The position numbers and the translations under genes were made by a program. This document shows, one piece after another, positions 18,205-26,942 of a DNA stretch of 64,000 nt. The notes under the pieces are model-generated. The model did no database searches, was not told the DNA's origin, and saw only the letters and a program-made list of their open reading frames with translations. Source of the DNA: Planctomycetes bacterium syqfu (GTDB lineage Bacteria > Planctomycetota > Phycisphaerae > Phycisphaerales > Phycisphaeraceae); the NCBI GenBank assembly GCA_020974905.1, contig CP087563.1, forward strand, positions 4,216,001 through 4,280,000. The letters run 5' to 3'. Position 1 is the stretch's first letter, and each line of letters begins with the position of its first letter.

Positions 18205-18259
18205 CCTGCGCGGGAATGACGAGATTAGAGAGTGTGGAGAATCATTCTTTGAACTGCCA

Positions 18260-18295
18260 TAAAAAAAGACAGCGACGGGATACATCGCTGTCTTG
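18260..18295 (-). terminator. Terminator of hybrid histidine kinase operon
   Basis: Perfect 10-bp stem AAGACAGCGA/TCGCTGTCTT (18266-18275 and 18285-18294) followed on the minus strand by seven T. It lies 24 nt after the kinase stop codon. Confidence 0.85.
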
Positions 18296-18318
18296 AATGG
18301 TTTGATGGATGGCTTGGT

Positions 18319-20439
18319 TTAGTATGCTGAAGCGCGATTACACAAATCAACCAGAGCATCGACCTGTTTGCGGATTTCCTCTAGTTCTGCTTCCTGATAC
18401 AGCAAAGCTTCGACCTGTGCAGCCTGCTCGGTGATGGGGCCGAACCCGTAACCCCCTGCTGAACCTTTGACCTGGTGCGCCAGTGAGCGAAGGACATCCA
18501 ATTGTTCAGAAGCACAGGCGCTGGAGATGGCTGCAGCGCGCTGAGGCAGATTCATCACATAGTCTTCAACCAGTTCCGCCATATCCGGATCACCTGCAAA
18601 GTCACTGACCAGTGGGGACTTGAGGGCGGCTTCCTGTTTCTCCGTTGTGTCATTGGCGTTGGTGGTCTGCGATTCGGTGGCGTGCTTGACGACCGTCTCG
18701 ACCAACTTCTCTCGATCGATCGGCTTGCAGGTGTAATCATCACAGCCGGCATCCAGACAGCGTTTGCGGTCTGACTCCATGGCATTGGCGGTGAGGCTGA
18801 TGATCTTGCCGGTGTACCCGGATTGGCGAAGTTTCTGAGTGGCTGCCAAACCATCGAGGACCGGCATCTGCATGTCCATGAGAATGACATGGTAGGGCTT
18901 GCCTTGCCTGATCGCATCGGTTGCCATGTCAAAAGCGATCTGGCCGTTCTCGGCAATGTCCACTTTCATGGAGGCCATCTTCAGGACCAGTGAGATGAGA
19001 TTCTGATTGTCCGGTCCGTCTTCAGCAAGCAGGACACGAATGGTGCCAACGGATGCATTGGATGTTGACATGGTTTTCTTTCCTTCCAACTGCTTATCTG
19101 CAGGTGTATTCTCAGGCGTGATGACTTGTTGTGTTTGAGCAGGAATATGATTGGGGATGGTTAACGTAAAGGTCGAACCTTCACCGAGCGTACTGGTTGC
19201 GGTGAGGTCTCCGCCGAGTCGTTTGGCCAACTGTTTACTGATGGTCAATCCCAAGCCGGTCCCACCAAAACGACGGGTGGTTGAGATATCGGCTTGTGTA
19301 AAGGGCGCGAAGATTCTTTCCAGTTGATCCTCTGCCATACCGATCCCGGTGTCGACCACTTGAATCTTGAGCATTTGCGGATGCTTGTCTTCATAGATCA
19401 TGGCGATTTTGATGTGTATGCTACCAGCATCGGTGAACTTGACGGCATTGCCCAGCAGATTGGTAAGAATCTGCCTGACGCGCGTCGGATCGGAGTAGAC
19501 CGCACTGGGAAGCTCGGTGATATATTGCACATCCAATGCCAGGTCTTTTTCCGTAAGACGTGGCATCAAGGCCTGAATCAATTCATCGACCATTTCCACG
19601 GGACTCAAAGGCAGGCGTTCAATCTGCAACTTGCCGGATTCAATTTTGGATAAGTCCAGAATGTCGTTGACAATCGCCAGAAGATGCTGGGAGTTACGTT
19701 GAACAATTGAGATCCAATGCCGAGTCTCATCCGTCAACTGCGTGTCCATCACCAAATCGGTATAACCGATGATGGCAGTCAAGGGCGTTCGGACTTCATG
19801 ACTCATGTTGGCAAGGAACAGGCTCTTGGTCTGATTGGCCTGCTCTGCGTAAAGCAAGGCATCTTTGAGATCCTTGGATCGCTCGGTGACGAGTTTTTCC
19901 AATCGTTCGTTCTGCCTGGCGCCTTCGGCCAGCGAATCAATGAGCACCTGGTGATAGGTCGACTGCAAGGTCAAACGTTCAGATTGCAGTTGCTTGACAC
20001 GGCGTTGGGACACTTCGGATCGCTTGTTGAGCAGGATGTATTTGAGTACAAAATCTGCTGCGGGAAACAGGCTGGTATAGCTTGGCTGTTGGCTCAGGTC
20101 ACTATCGACCATGCGATCAAGCAGTGCCAGCAAATTCCCATCATCAGTGGATGCCAGTTGTATCACCGTGTAATCCACATCACGTAATCGAACCTGGCAT
20201 GTCCGTTCTTGAACCGTTGAATGGGCGAAGGGTTTACTGAGTTGAAGCAGGTCCTGCTTGGAGAAGCGATCGGTTGCAAAGCAGGTTGCCGTAACGGTAT
20301 TTCCTGCGTCCATGGTCCAAAGTGCCGTGGGCGCCAGCCACTGCGCCTGCTGCATCAACCACAGCAAAGCACCGGTTTGATCCACCGGATTGGTGTTGCC
20401 GTTAAACAGCATATCCAATGTCTGGTTGATCTTATTCAT
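18319..20439 (-). CDS. Hybrid histidine kinase (sensor-HisKA-HATPase-REC-HPt)
   Basis: Soluble hybrid kinase of 706 residues. An unassigned N-terminal input region (about 1-190) is followed by a coiled coil, HisKA with phospho-acceptor His214 (LANMSHEVRTPL), HATPase (about 260-440: LLGNAVKFTDAG, VDTGIGM, FGGTGLGL), a receiver with Asp522 (LMDMQMPVLDG) and an HPt domain with His655 (AHQVKGSAGG). It can run a complete internal phosphorelay. There are no membrane segments. The start ATG overlaps the end of the HDOD gene by 8 nt, so it is the last gene of the minus signalling operon. Its likely output partners are the receivers of the divergent operon (inference). Confidence 0.93.
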   Translation of the reverse strand: MNKINQTLDMLFNGNTNPVDQTGALLWLMQQAQWLAPTALWTMDAGNTVTATCFATDRFSKQDLLQLSKPFAHSTVQERTCQVRLRDVDYTVIQLASTDDGNLLALLDRMVDSDLSQQPSYTSLFPAADFVLKYILLNKRSEVSQRRVKQLQSERLTLQSTYHQVLIDSLAEGARQNERLEKLVTERSKDLKDALLYAEQANQTKSLFLANMSHEVRTPLTAIIGYTDLVMDTQLTDETRHWISIVQRNSQHLLAIVNDILDLSKIESGKLQIERLPLSPVEMVDELIQALMPRLTEKDLALDVQYITELPSAVYSDPTRVRQILTNLLGNAVKFTDAGSIHIKIAMIYEDKHPQMLKIQVVDTGIGMAEDQLERIFAPFTQADISTTRRFGGTGLGLTISKQLAKRLGGDLTATSTLGEGSTFTLTIPNHIPAQTQQVITPENTPADKQLEGKKTMSTSNASVGTIRVLLAEDGPDNQNLISLVLKMASMKVDIAENGQIAFDMATDAIRQGKPYHVILMDMQMPVLDGLAATQKLRQSGYTGKIISLTANAMESDRKRCLDAGCDDYTCKPIDREKLVETVVKHATESQTTNANDTTEKQEAALKSPLVSDFAGDPDMAELVEDYVMNLPQRAAAISSACASEQLDVLRSLAHQVKGSAGGYGFGPITEQAAQVEALLYQEAELEEIRKQVDALVDLCNRASAY

Positions 20440-21367
20440 AGCTGGAGGGCATTCCTGATCGGATCAGTTCACGATTGAGTTTGATTTCCGCAGTCAGATC
20501 ATCGTTGATCACCTGCAGGTCCGTGGTAATCAGTTGAAGTTGCTGCATGGACCATTGGTTGGCATTGACGAGTTGATGCCCAATGGAAGACCAGCCGCGC
20601 AAGGTGCAGACGAGGTTGGCCAGATCGACACAGGCAAGAATACGCGTATGTTCGCCGTTATAGCGGTCCACCTGGTGGTGATAACGAATCGCATCATGCA
20701 AGGGCTGGGCAAGCCCCCATTCGTCAGCGATACGAGCCCCGAGCATGGTGTGGTCGTATCCCAGTCGACCCTGTTCGACCAGTGCAAGATTCACACCCGC
20801 GTGCTGCGGGAAGTTGGTCATCATGTCGGTGAAGGTATTGTGTTCGTATTGATCGATGAGAATAATGCCGATGTCATGCAGCAGCCCCGCCAGATAGACT
20901 TCTTCAAACTCGGGCAGTTCACAACGGGCTGCGATCATGCGTGAACAGATCGCCACCGCCACCATGTGTCGCCAGAGTTTGGCGCGGACATATTGACCGC
21001 AACTGTGATTGTGCTTAAAGACACTGGCAACCGATGCCGTCAACGCCAGATCACGCAACTGAGAATAACCCAGCAGGCACACCGCCCGATGCAGGCTCGT
21101 CACCGGATGTGTCAAACCGTAAGCAGCGGAGTTGACACAACGCATCACGCGCGAGGTCATCACCGGATCGGTCGCAAGCACGTTGCACAATTGCTGCGGT
21201 TGGGCATTGGGATCCTGCGACAGGCGGATAAGCTTCATCGCAATGTGCGGCAACGTGGAGACTTCCTTGATGTGACTGAGCATCCGCTCCAGCGCGGTAT
21301 TGACAGGCTTGTTCGAACCAGTGGTCGAAGTCTTGTCTTGATCGGATTGTGTCCTGGCAGTATGCAT
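20432..21367 (-). CDS. HDOD-domain protein with intact HD
   Basis: HDOD output-domain protein, 311 residues. The domain covers about 20-230, with typical TLPHIAMKLIRLSQDP, DPVMTSRVMRCVNSAAYG and LLGYSQLRDLAL segments. The HD pair is intact in GLLHDIG (His164, Asp165). HDOD proteins are usually signalling scaffolds whose catalytic activity is not established. The ATG at 21367 is preceded only by a weak TGGA. It lies 35 nt after the second HDOD gene and overlaps the hybrid kinase gene by 8 nt. Confidence 0.85.
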   Translation of the reverse strand: MHTARTQSDQDKTSTTGSNKPVNTALERMLSHIKEVSTLPHIAMKLIRLSQDPNAQPQQLCNVLATDPVMTSRVMRCVNSAAYGLTHPVTSLHRAVCLLGYSQLRDLALTASVASVFKHNHSCGQYVRAKLWRHMVAVAICSRMIAARCELPEFEEVYLAGLLHDIGIILIDQYEHNTFTDMMTNFPQHAGVNLALVEQGRLGYDHTMLGARIADEWGLAQPLHDAIRYHHQVDRYNGEHTRILACVDLANLVCTLRGWSSIGHQLVNANQWSMQQLQLITTDLQVINDDLTAEIKLNRELIRSGMPSSYE

Positions 21368-21402
21368 ATCAATTCCAGCCACGCCCGGTTACATAACGGT
21401 TA

Positions 21403-22386
21403 TTAGCGCTCACTGATCCCAAGGCTTTCCTGCATGGTCAGATGATCGATAATCAGCGATGCCAAGGCCTGACCTGATTCGACCATGATTTTCTGATGGA
21501 ACGCCTGTTGCGATTCCCACGATCCCAGATCCACTTCGAAGATCTTGCCAATCTGACGTAACTCACTGCGTAAAACACCCAGGTCATTTTCAACGTTCTT
21601 CTGATCAATACCCAGTCGAGGCAAACCATCTGCAAGCCATGCACTGGCGTCCGACGCATCAAGTCCGGCAATGCGCGCGCCAAGCACTTCAACAGCACGG
21701 AACCGTAGATAGGTTTGATCACGGGCACCGGCAAGCAAAGCCTGCAGGCCTTCGCCCATCACAGCCGGGCAACCCATCGCTTCAAGTGTCCATAACGACA
21801 CCTGCGAATGGGTGACATTCAAATCCATCATTTCACGACGATTCAAGGACATCGGGCGAAGCCGAGCACCCAACACACGGTGATAGGCCTGCCCCAGACC
21901 GGCCCAGAGAACAATTGCCCCCAGGCCAAGCACAAGACCGCCTACCAGGTGATCCGGATTGTCATCGGTCTGTTGGCCAAGCTGACTGGCAATGTAGTTG
22001 TTGGCAACACCACAGGCAATGACCCAACGCCACAAATCCTTGCGTCGTGGCAGTTGCCCCTCGGCACTGAGTAACGGGCCGGTGAGCATGACGCTGAGCA
22101 TCAGGTTACTGACCTGACGTAAACCCAGAACCTGCACGGCACGCTGAATCGATTGAATGGCAACACCGTCATGACGACGAACCATGTTGGCAATCCCCAC
22201 CACACGCGTTGCCACATAGGGATCACCCTTGAGCATCTCAGCAATGACCTGAAAATCGGCATTGGGCGACTTGAGTGCATCAAGCACCTTGTTGCACACA
22301 CCGGTATTAAGCACACGCGAGAGATTGCGCTCAAGCTGCACAGCAGTCCAGGCTTGGTCAATGGTTGGCAGGCCGTACTGTATCAT
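21403..22386 (-). CDS. HDOD-like protein with degenerate HD site
   Basis: A 327-residue HDOD relative. The N-terminal helices match the domain (DPYVATRVVGIANMV, RAVQVLGLRQVSNLMLSV), but where the partner protein has LLHDIG this one has VLGLGAIVL, so the metal-binding HD is lost. It is probably a pure scaffold or binding protein. Its start overlaps the HD-GYP stop by 4 nt and GGAGG lies 8 nt upstream, consistent with translational coupling. The C-terminal 100 residues are not assigned. Confidence 0.75.
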   Translation of the reverse strand: MIQYGLPTIDQAWTAVQLERNLSRVLNTGVCNKVLDALKSPNADFQVIAEMLKGDPYVATRVVGIANMVRRHDGVAIQSIQRAVQVLGLRQVSNLMLSVMLTGPLLSAEGQLPRRKDLWRWVIACGVANNYIASQLGQQTDDNPDHLVGGLVLGLGAIVLWAGLGQAYHRVLGARLRPMSLNRREMMDLNVTHSQVSLWTLEAMGCPAVMGEGLQALLAGARDQTYLRFRAVEVLGARIAGLDASDASAWLADGLPRLGIDQKNVENDLGVLRSELRQIGKIFEVDLGSWESQQAFHQKIMVESGQALASLIIDHLTMQESLGISER

Positions 22387-23759
22387 CGGTTACCTCCATT
22401 GGCATTGGCCGGAAAATCAAGATCGAGTGTATCAAGCAATGCGACCGAATCCATACGGCGTTTGGCGTCACGGACGCGTGATGCCGTGGAGACAGTCTGT
22501 AGAATTTCATCATCAGGAATCGACAGAAAAACCTCGGCCAAATCAGGATCAAACTGCGTGCCGGCACAACGATGGATTTCCTCCCGCGCCACGTTCATGT
22601 CCAGACCGCGGCGGTAGGGTCGGTCGGACGTCATGGCATCGTATGTATCGGCAATGGCGGCAACGCGCGAGAGCAATGGAATCTGTTCGCCAGCCAGGCC
22701 GTCGGGATAGCCTTTGCCATCAATCCGTTCATGATGCCAGCGCACGATCGGTGCCGCATTGGCCAGTTGTGGAATATGAGCGATGATCTGATGCCCCACC
22801 ACTGGATGCGGCTTCATCTGATCAAACTCATCTCTGGTCAACGGCAACGGCTTGCGAAGAATCGCATCGGGGACCGCAATCTTGCCAATATCATGAAGCA
22901 GACCGCCGATACGCAGCGTTGCCAGATCACTGCGATCCAGGCTGGCATGACGTGCCAGCATCATTGCGTATGCCGTTACACGTTCGACGTGACCGCCGGT
23001 ATACGGATCGCGCGATTCAATGGCCAATGCCATCGCCACCACCACATCAACGATCATGTTGCTTAACGTTTCAAGCAGTCGCACATTTTCACAGGCCAGT
23101 GTCGTGTGATGCAGCAACGACTGAACCAGGCGAATCTGCTGACTGTCCACCGCATTGGTGTTCTCAGGCAGACAGTAACAGAGCACACCCATCACATAAT
23201 GATCGCTGCACATGCTCATGGCGACGAAATGTTCATCACCCTTGGTCGGATCATAATGCGGCATGACCAGGGGTTGATCGGGATTGACTTCCAGCACCCG
23301 CTGGGCAAGATCCTGAACTTCCAATGGCAGGGATTCGTATGTCGGTTGGGCATCATCCAGGGAATAGATATCGCGAATTTCACTTTTCGAGTTGGGCTCG
23401 ATGAGCCAGATGCGTTTGGCATGCGTCAGCTTTTTGACTTCCTCAAGCAGATCACCCATCACCTGCTTGTAGCTGCGATGCTGCGTGAGCATATCCGCAA
23501 CGCGATTAAGCTGGGCCAGTTCACGCAGGTAATTGATATTGGCGCGAACGACATCGTCTCGCTGTGTTTCAAGTGAGTTGACCTGTTTGACCAGTGCTTC
23601 GACCTGCTGATCAAGCGATCCGCCAAGTGCACCAGAAACAAGGTTATCGGCTGTCTGTTCCGCGGAATCCAATACAAACCTGCTTTCAAATAAAGAGACG
23701 CCAGCCCGACATTTCAATCGGGTGTTCTCGAGGGTGTCTTTATGCACGATCAGGATCAA
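22383..23759 (-). CDS. GAF/HD-GYP cyclic di-GMP phosphodiesterase
   Basis: A 458-residue HD-GYP protein. A coiled coil (about 35-85) is followed by a GAF-like region (about 85-220) and the HD-GYP domain with LLHDIGKIAVPD (His289, Asp290) and HHERIDGKGYP (from 342). All family signature residues are present, so cyclic di-GMP hydrolysis is expected. The start is uncertain: the frame begins with TTG at 23759 and a GTG at 23747 is an alternative; there is no clear Shine-Dalgarno sequence. It is the first gene of the minus signalling operon and diverges from the CheY-like gene with 159 bp between. Confidence 0.9.
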   Translation of the reverse strand: MILIVHKDTLENTRLKCRAGVSLFESRFVLDSAEQTADNLVSGALGGSLDQQVEALVKQVNSLETQRDDVVRANINYLRELAQLNRVADMLTQHRSYKQVMGDLLEEVKKLTHAKRIWLIEPNSKSEIRDIYSLDDAQPTYESLPLEVQDLAQRVLEVNPDQPLVMPHYDPTKGDEHFVAMSMCSDHYVMGVLCYCLPENTNAVDSQQIRLVQSLLHHTTLACENVRLLETLSNMIVDVVVAMALAIESRDPYTGGHVERVTAYAMMLARHASLDRSDLATLRIGGLLHDIGKIAVPDAILRKPLPLTRDEFDQMKPHPVVGHQIIAHIPQLANAAPIVRWHHERIDGKGYPDGLAGEQIPLLSRVAAIADTYDAMTSDRPYRRGLDMNVAREEIHRCAGTQFDPDLAEVFLSIPDDEILQTVSTASRVRDAKRRMDSVALLDTLDLDFPANANGGNR

Positions 23760-23820
23760 GCGAAGATAAAGCGAAAACTCTCAAACCTATCGGACAGTAA
23801 CAGGGGATATAAAAGGTGAA

Positions 23821-23917
23821 AATGTCACTCGACATTAAGTTCCTTAGGGTAAAAGTCGATTCTAGATTCGTATCCCAACCAATATTCGCAAGTCATGTTG
23901 CAAAGCTGAGAATCGAC
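23821..23917. promoter_or_regulatory. Inverted repeats in the signalling divergon promoter
   Basis: Two perfect inverted repeats lie between the divergent HD-GYP and CheY-like genes: AATGTC/GACATT with a 4-nt centre (23821-23836) and the wider pair GTCGATTC (23855-23862) / GAATCGAC (23910-23917), whose right half ends 1 nt before the CheY-like ATG. They are candidate binding or RNA-fold sites; no regulator is assigned. Confidence 0.35.
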
Positions 23918-23918
23918 A

Positions 23919-24317
23919 ATGCCACACAATCCATGCATCCTTCTGGCAGATGACGAGCCGCATATTCTCCTGGCATTGGAATATATGTCGCGCACGCTCA
24001 ACAACGTTACCGTCCACACGGCAAGCGATGGCCCCACGGCAGTGAAACTGGCCATTGACAATCACCCCTGCCTGGTTCTCATGGATGTGATGATGCCCGG
24101 GATTGATGGCTACACCGCCTGTACCACCATCCGTAAGGCATGGGAAAAACAAGACCATCACGGGCAAATCTGGTTTATCACCGCGCGTTCATCAAACATG
24201 GATAACGAGCATGCCCGTAGCGTGGGGGCGGATCAGATCGTCCACAAGCCCTTTGATCCAGACCATCTTCTGAAAATGATGCAGGAACACCTCACATCGT
24301 TTGAGTCCGCTGTATAA
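23919..24317 (+). CDS. CheY-like single-domain response regulator
   Basis: Stand-alone receiver domain, 132 residues. The acidic pair is Asp11/Asp12 (ILLADDEPH), the phospho-acceptor Asp56 (LVLMDVMMPGIDG), the switch Thr88 and the conserved Lys110 (HKPFDP). There is no output domain, so it acts through protein contacts. It is the first gene of the plus signalling operon, 23 nt before the REC-HDOD gene. There is no Shine-Dalgarno sequence. Confidence 0.93.
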   Translation: MPHNPCILLADDEPHILLALEYMSRTLNNVTVHTASDGPTAVKLAIDNHPCLVLMDVMMPGIDGYTACTTIRKAWEKQDHHGQIWFITARSSNMDNEHARSVGADQIVHKPFDPDHLLKMMQEHLTSFESAV

Positions 24318-24340
24318 ATCACTCGCCGGGAGTCAGTACG

Positions 24341-26149
24341 TTGAATCAGGCAGACGCCAAAACTTCAAACCCTTGCACAGAGAATGCTTCTCTGGGACAT
24401 ATCCTGCTGGCTGATGATGATCAACAGACCTGCACAGCCATGTCCTACGTCCTCAGACATCTGGGCTTTGAAGTGACCACGGTCAACAATGGGAGAGACC
24501 TGATCAAATTGGCCATGCAGTCCACATACGATCTGGCCATGATTGATGTCCGCATGCCCGTCCTTGATGGCATGACCACTCTGGCAGCACTCAAACGCAA
24601 TCCCACCACCAGTGATCTGCCTGTCATTCTCATGAGTAAGTACACCTCCGCGGAGGTCTCAAGTAAAAGCAAAGCGTTGGGCGCGGCAGACATTCTGACC
24701 AAGGGTGATCTGAAACTCGAAGATCTGAAAACCAAGATCGTCAGTGCCCTGGGCTATGAATCACGCGAAGTCGAAACACCGCAAAGCAAACTGCCTGCAA
24801 GTCACGAAGAAGCAGTTACGCAATCGCCTGCTGCACAAATGGGGCAAACCGATCCATGGACACAGGCTGCCTCCTCCATTGCAGCCTGCACGTCCGCTGA
24901 GACTCGCGCTGCCGTTGAGATCTCACACTTGTATCTGATTTTCGAACAGATCAAACAGGAGATCAGCAAACTCGGCAATGACCAGGCCCGTCAATGTGTC
25001 CGCCTGGTTGAAATGGATCCCGGTGCGATGGGTTGCGTGTTGCAATATGTCAATCCGGCATGGAAGATCCGAATCAATGCCGGCATGGAGATCATCATCA
25101 GTGTCCGCAAAGCCGTCGAAGCACTGGGCGTTGAAACGGTGCGCAAGATCATCCTGAACATGCCCACCCGCCCGGACGATCCAGTGACACATCCGTGGAT
25201 GATTCACTGGTGGCGTCACGCCATTGCCACGGCCCACCTGGCGTCAGCCATCGGCCCCAGTGTCGGGATTGATGCCGACGAAGCGCGCGTCATGGGACTG
25301 CTTCATGACATCGGTCGACTGCAATTAATCAACAGTGAAATCGGTCACAGCGTCATCCGTACGTATGATGTGGCACGCAATGTCGTCCTGCCGATCACCG
25401 CTTGTGAACAGATCATGCTCGGCGTGGATCATCTGGAACTTGGCGCCGAATTTTGTGAAACGCATGGTTTGCCCGAATCCGTAAGCATGGCCTGCATCAC
25501 GCATGAACTCACCAACGCCCTGCGTCATCGTCTTTCTGAAGAGGATGCCTTGCGCAGCGCCATGCTTTGTGCCTGTGATCAGATTGCCAATGCCTCGGGC
25601 TTCTATTCCCTGCCGGGTATTGACCTGCGTCCCCTGCCTGCCGAAGCACACACGTTCCTGGCACCGGTTCAGGCGCAGATTGAAAACGCATTGGCTCAAG
25701 CCCAGGCCGACATGCATTGGTGGTTAGGTCAAAACGCCCCCGCCATGTTCCACGCCAAGGTGGATATCACCGGCATCAATGTCGTGCTCATCACGTCGCA
25801 CAACAACCATTGGAATCCGTACCGACAGACCTTGAGTCTGGCGGGTGGTCACGTCACCAGCTTCCCTCACCTGCAGAAGATCTCCGACCATGTGACCCGC
25901 CCGGACGTCGTGGTGATTGATCAGACAGCCACCAGTGTCCATTCGGATGTGGAACATCTGCAATTGATCGCACAACGTTTTGAATCCATACCGATTCTGC
26001 TGCTGGCTCAACGTTCGGATGAAGCGGACATGCTCATCGAACAGAAGCATTGGAAAATGCACTTGTATGACAGTCCGATTCGCGCCAACTCATTGCTCCA
26101 GGCCATTCGTAAACTCACTGCAAATCCCAACGGAGGGCAGCAATCATGA
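24341..26149 (+). CDS. REC-HDOD-pseudoreceiver protein
   Basis: Three-part signalling protein, 602 residues. An N-terminal receiver (about 18-140) has acidic residues in ILLADDDQ and phospho-acceptor Asp69 (MIDVRMPVLDG). A middle HDOD domain (about 190-430) has an intact GLLHDIGRL near residue 321. A C-terminal region (about 480-595) shows a receiver-like strand order with Asp527 in VVVIDQ, but lacks the acidic pair and has YDSP where a receiver Lys would be, so it looks like a pseudoreceiver. The TTG start is supported by GGGAG 8 nt upstream; no ATG is suitably placed. The stop overlaps the next ATG by 4 nt. Confidence 0.87.
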   Translation: MNQADAKTSNPCTENASLGHILLADDDQQTCTAMSYVLRHLGFEVTTVNNGRDLIKLAMQSTYDLAMIDVRMPVLDGMTTLAALKRNPTTSDLPVILMSKYTSAEVSSKSKALGAADILTKGDLKLEDLKTKIVSALGYESREVETPQSKLPASHEEAVTQSPAAQMGQTDPWTQAASSIAACTSAETRAAVEISHLYLIFEQIKQEISKLGNDQARQCVRLVEMDPGAMGCVLQYVNPAWKIRINAGMEIIISVRKAVEALGVETVRKIILNMPTRPDDPVTHPWMIHWWRHAIATAHLASAIGPSVGIDADEARVMGLLHDIGRLQLINSEIGHSVIRTYDVARNVVLPITACEQIMLGVDHLELGAEFCETHGLPESVSMACITHELTNALRHRLSEEDALRSAMLCACDQIANASGFYSLPGIDLRPLPAEAHTFLAPVQAQIENALAQAQADMHWWLGQNAPAMFHAKVDITGINVVLITSHNNHWNPYRQTLSLAGGHVTSFPHLQKISDHVTRPDVVVIDQTATSVHSDVEHLQLIAQRFESIPILLLAQRSDEADMLIEQKHWKMHLYDSPIRANSLLQAIRKLTANPNGGQQS

Positions 26150-26925
26150 ATATGCTCTCTGAAATTCAGGCACCATCGATTGACAATCAATCACAGCAGC
26201 TTTGGCAGGATCATGCGCACCTGGCCTATTGCTTTGCCCGGCATGCCCGGCATGATCTGGCCAACGTGCATTGTGCACTGGGGATGCTGGAAATGGTCGA
26301 ACAGATTCAGGCTGATCACCCCGAGATGCCGCTGCCTGATGAGTTGAATCTGGAAACCATTCGCACCAAAGCCCGGGAAGATGTCAAGAAAGTCATCAGC
26401 ATCTCCAATGATCTGATCCTGCTCAGCCAGGCAGCATCAACGCACGCCTATCAGCCGGTGCAAAGTATCTCATTGGGTTTACTGATCAACCAGAACATTG
26501 TTGAAAGACTCGACAGTCGTCAACCGCGCCCTGAACAACTCATCACCGAGACAATCAACACGCAGGTCGTTGCCATGGGCGATATGCTTGGTGTTGCATT
26601 GTGTGCGTTCTACTGTCAGTGGACACCCTGGTCGCAGGGACATCAGAATGCTGCAAACAGTACCGTCAAGCAGGATCGTCATGAACTGACGATGCACATT
26701 CCTGCAGACAACGTGGAGATTCTCAGTCAATTTGCCATCCAACTGGCCAACGCCGAACATGATCATCCATTGGACACACCACTGAATCAGCATCTGACCA
26801 CATCCACGGGCACCATGGCTTTATGGCTTGCCCGACACATTCTCATCATTCACGGCGGTGGCGTGAGTATCCAGGAAAGTGCACCGGAAAAAGGCGTGAC
26901 CATCGTCCTGCCGACCGTGGACTGA
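26146..26925 (+). CDS. Histidine kinase-like protein with degenerate ATPase
   Basis: A 259-residue protein resembling the transmitter core of a histidine kinase. His36 lies in an H-box-like RHARHDLANVHCALGML and the C-terminus has a G-box-like ARHILIIHGGGVSIQE. The N-box asparagines expected in the middle are missing (DMLGVALCAFYCQW), so ATP binding is doubtful. It may be a dimeric phosphotransferase passing phosphate between receivers. The start overlaps the REC-HDOD stop by 4 nt with GGAGG upstream. It is convergent with sulfatase 3, with 17 nt between the stops. Confidence 0.65.
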   Translation: MNMLSEIQAPSIDNQSQQLWQDHAHLAYCFARHARHDLANVHCALGMLEMVEQIQADHPEMPLPDELNLETIRTKAREDVKKVISISNDLILLSQAASTHAYQPVQSISLGLLINQNIVERLDSRQPRPEQLITETINTQVVAMGDMLGVALCAFYCQWTPWSQGHQNAANSTVKQDRHELTMHIPADNVEILSQFAIQLANAEHDHPLDTPLNQHLTTSTGTMALWLARHILIIHGGGVSIQESAPEKGVTIVLPTVD

Positions 26926-26942
26926 TTTTCGATCCCGGCAAC

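Larger units (their letters stand above)
17926..18220. repeat. Dispersed palindromic repeat, copy 3, split by MITE
   Basis: Left part 17926-18008 and right part 18205-18220 of the family seen at 3387 and 10671. Joining them at the duplicated CCTGCG restores ATTCCCGCCTGCGCGGGAAT exactly. The left outer arm is degraded (TCACTCGCGCGCCC). Confidence 0.8.
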
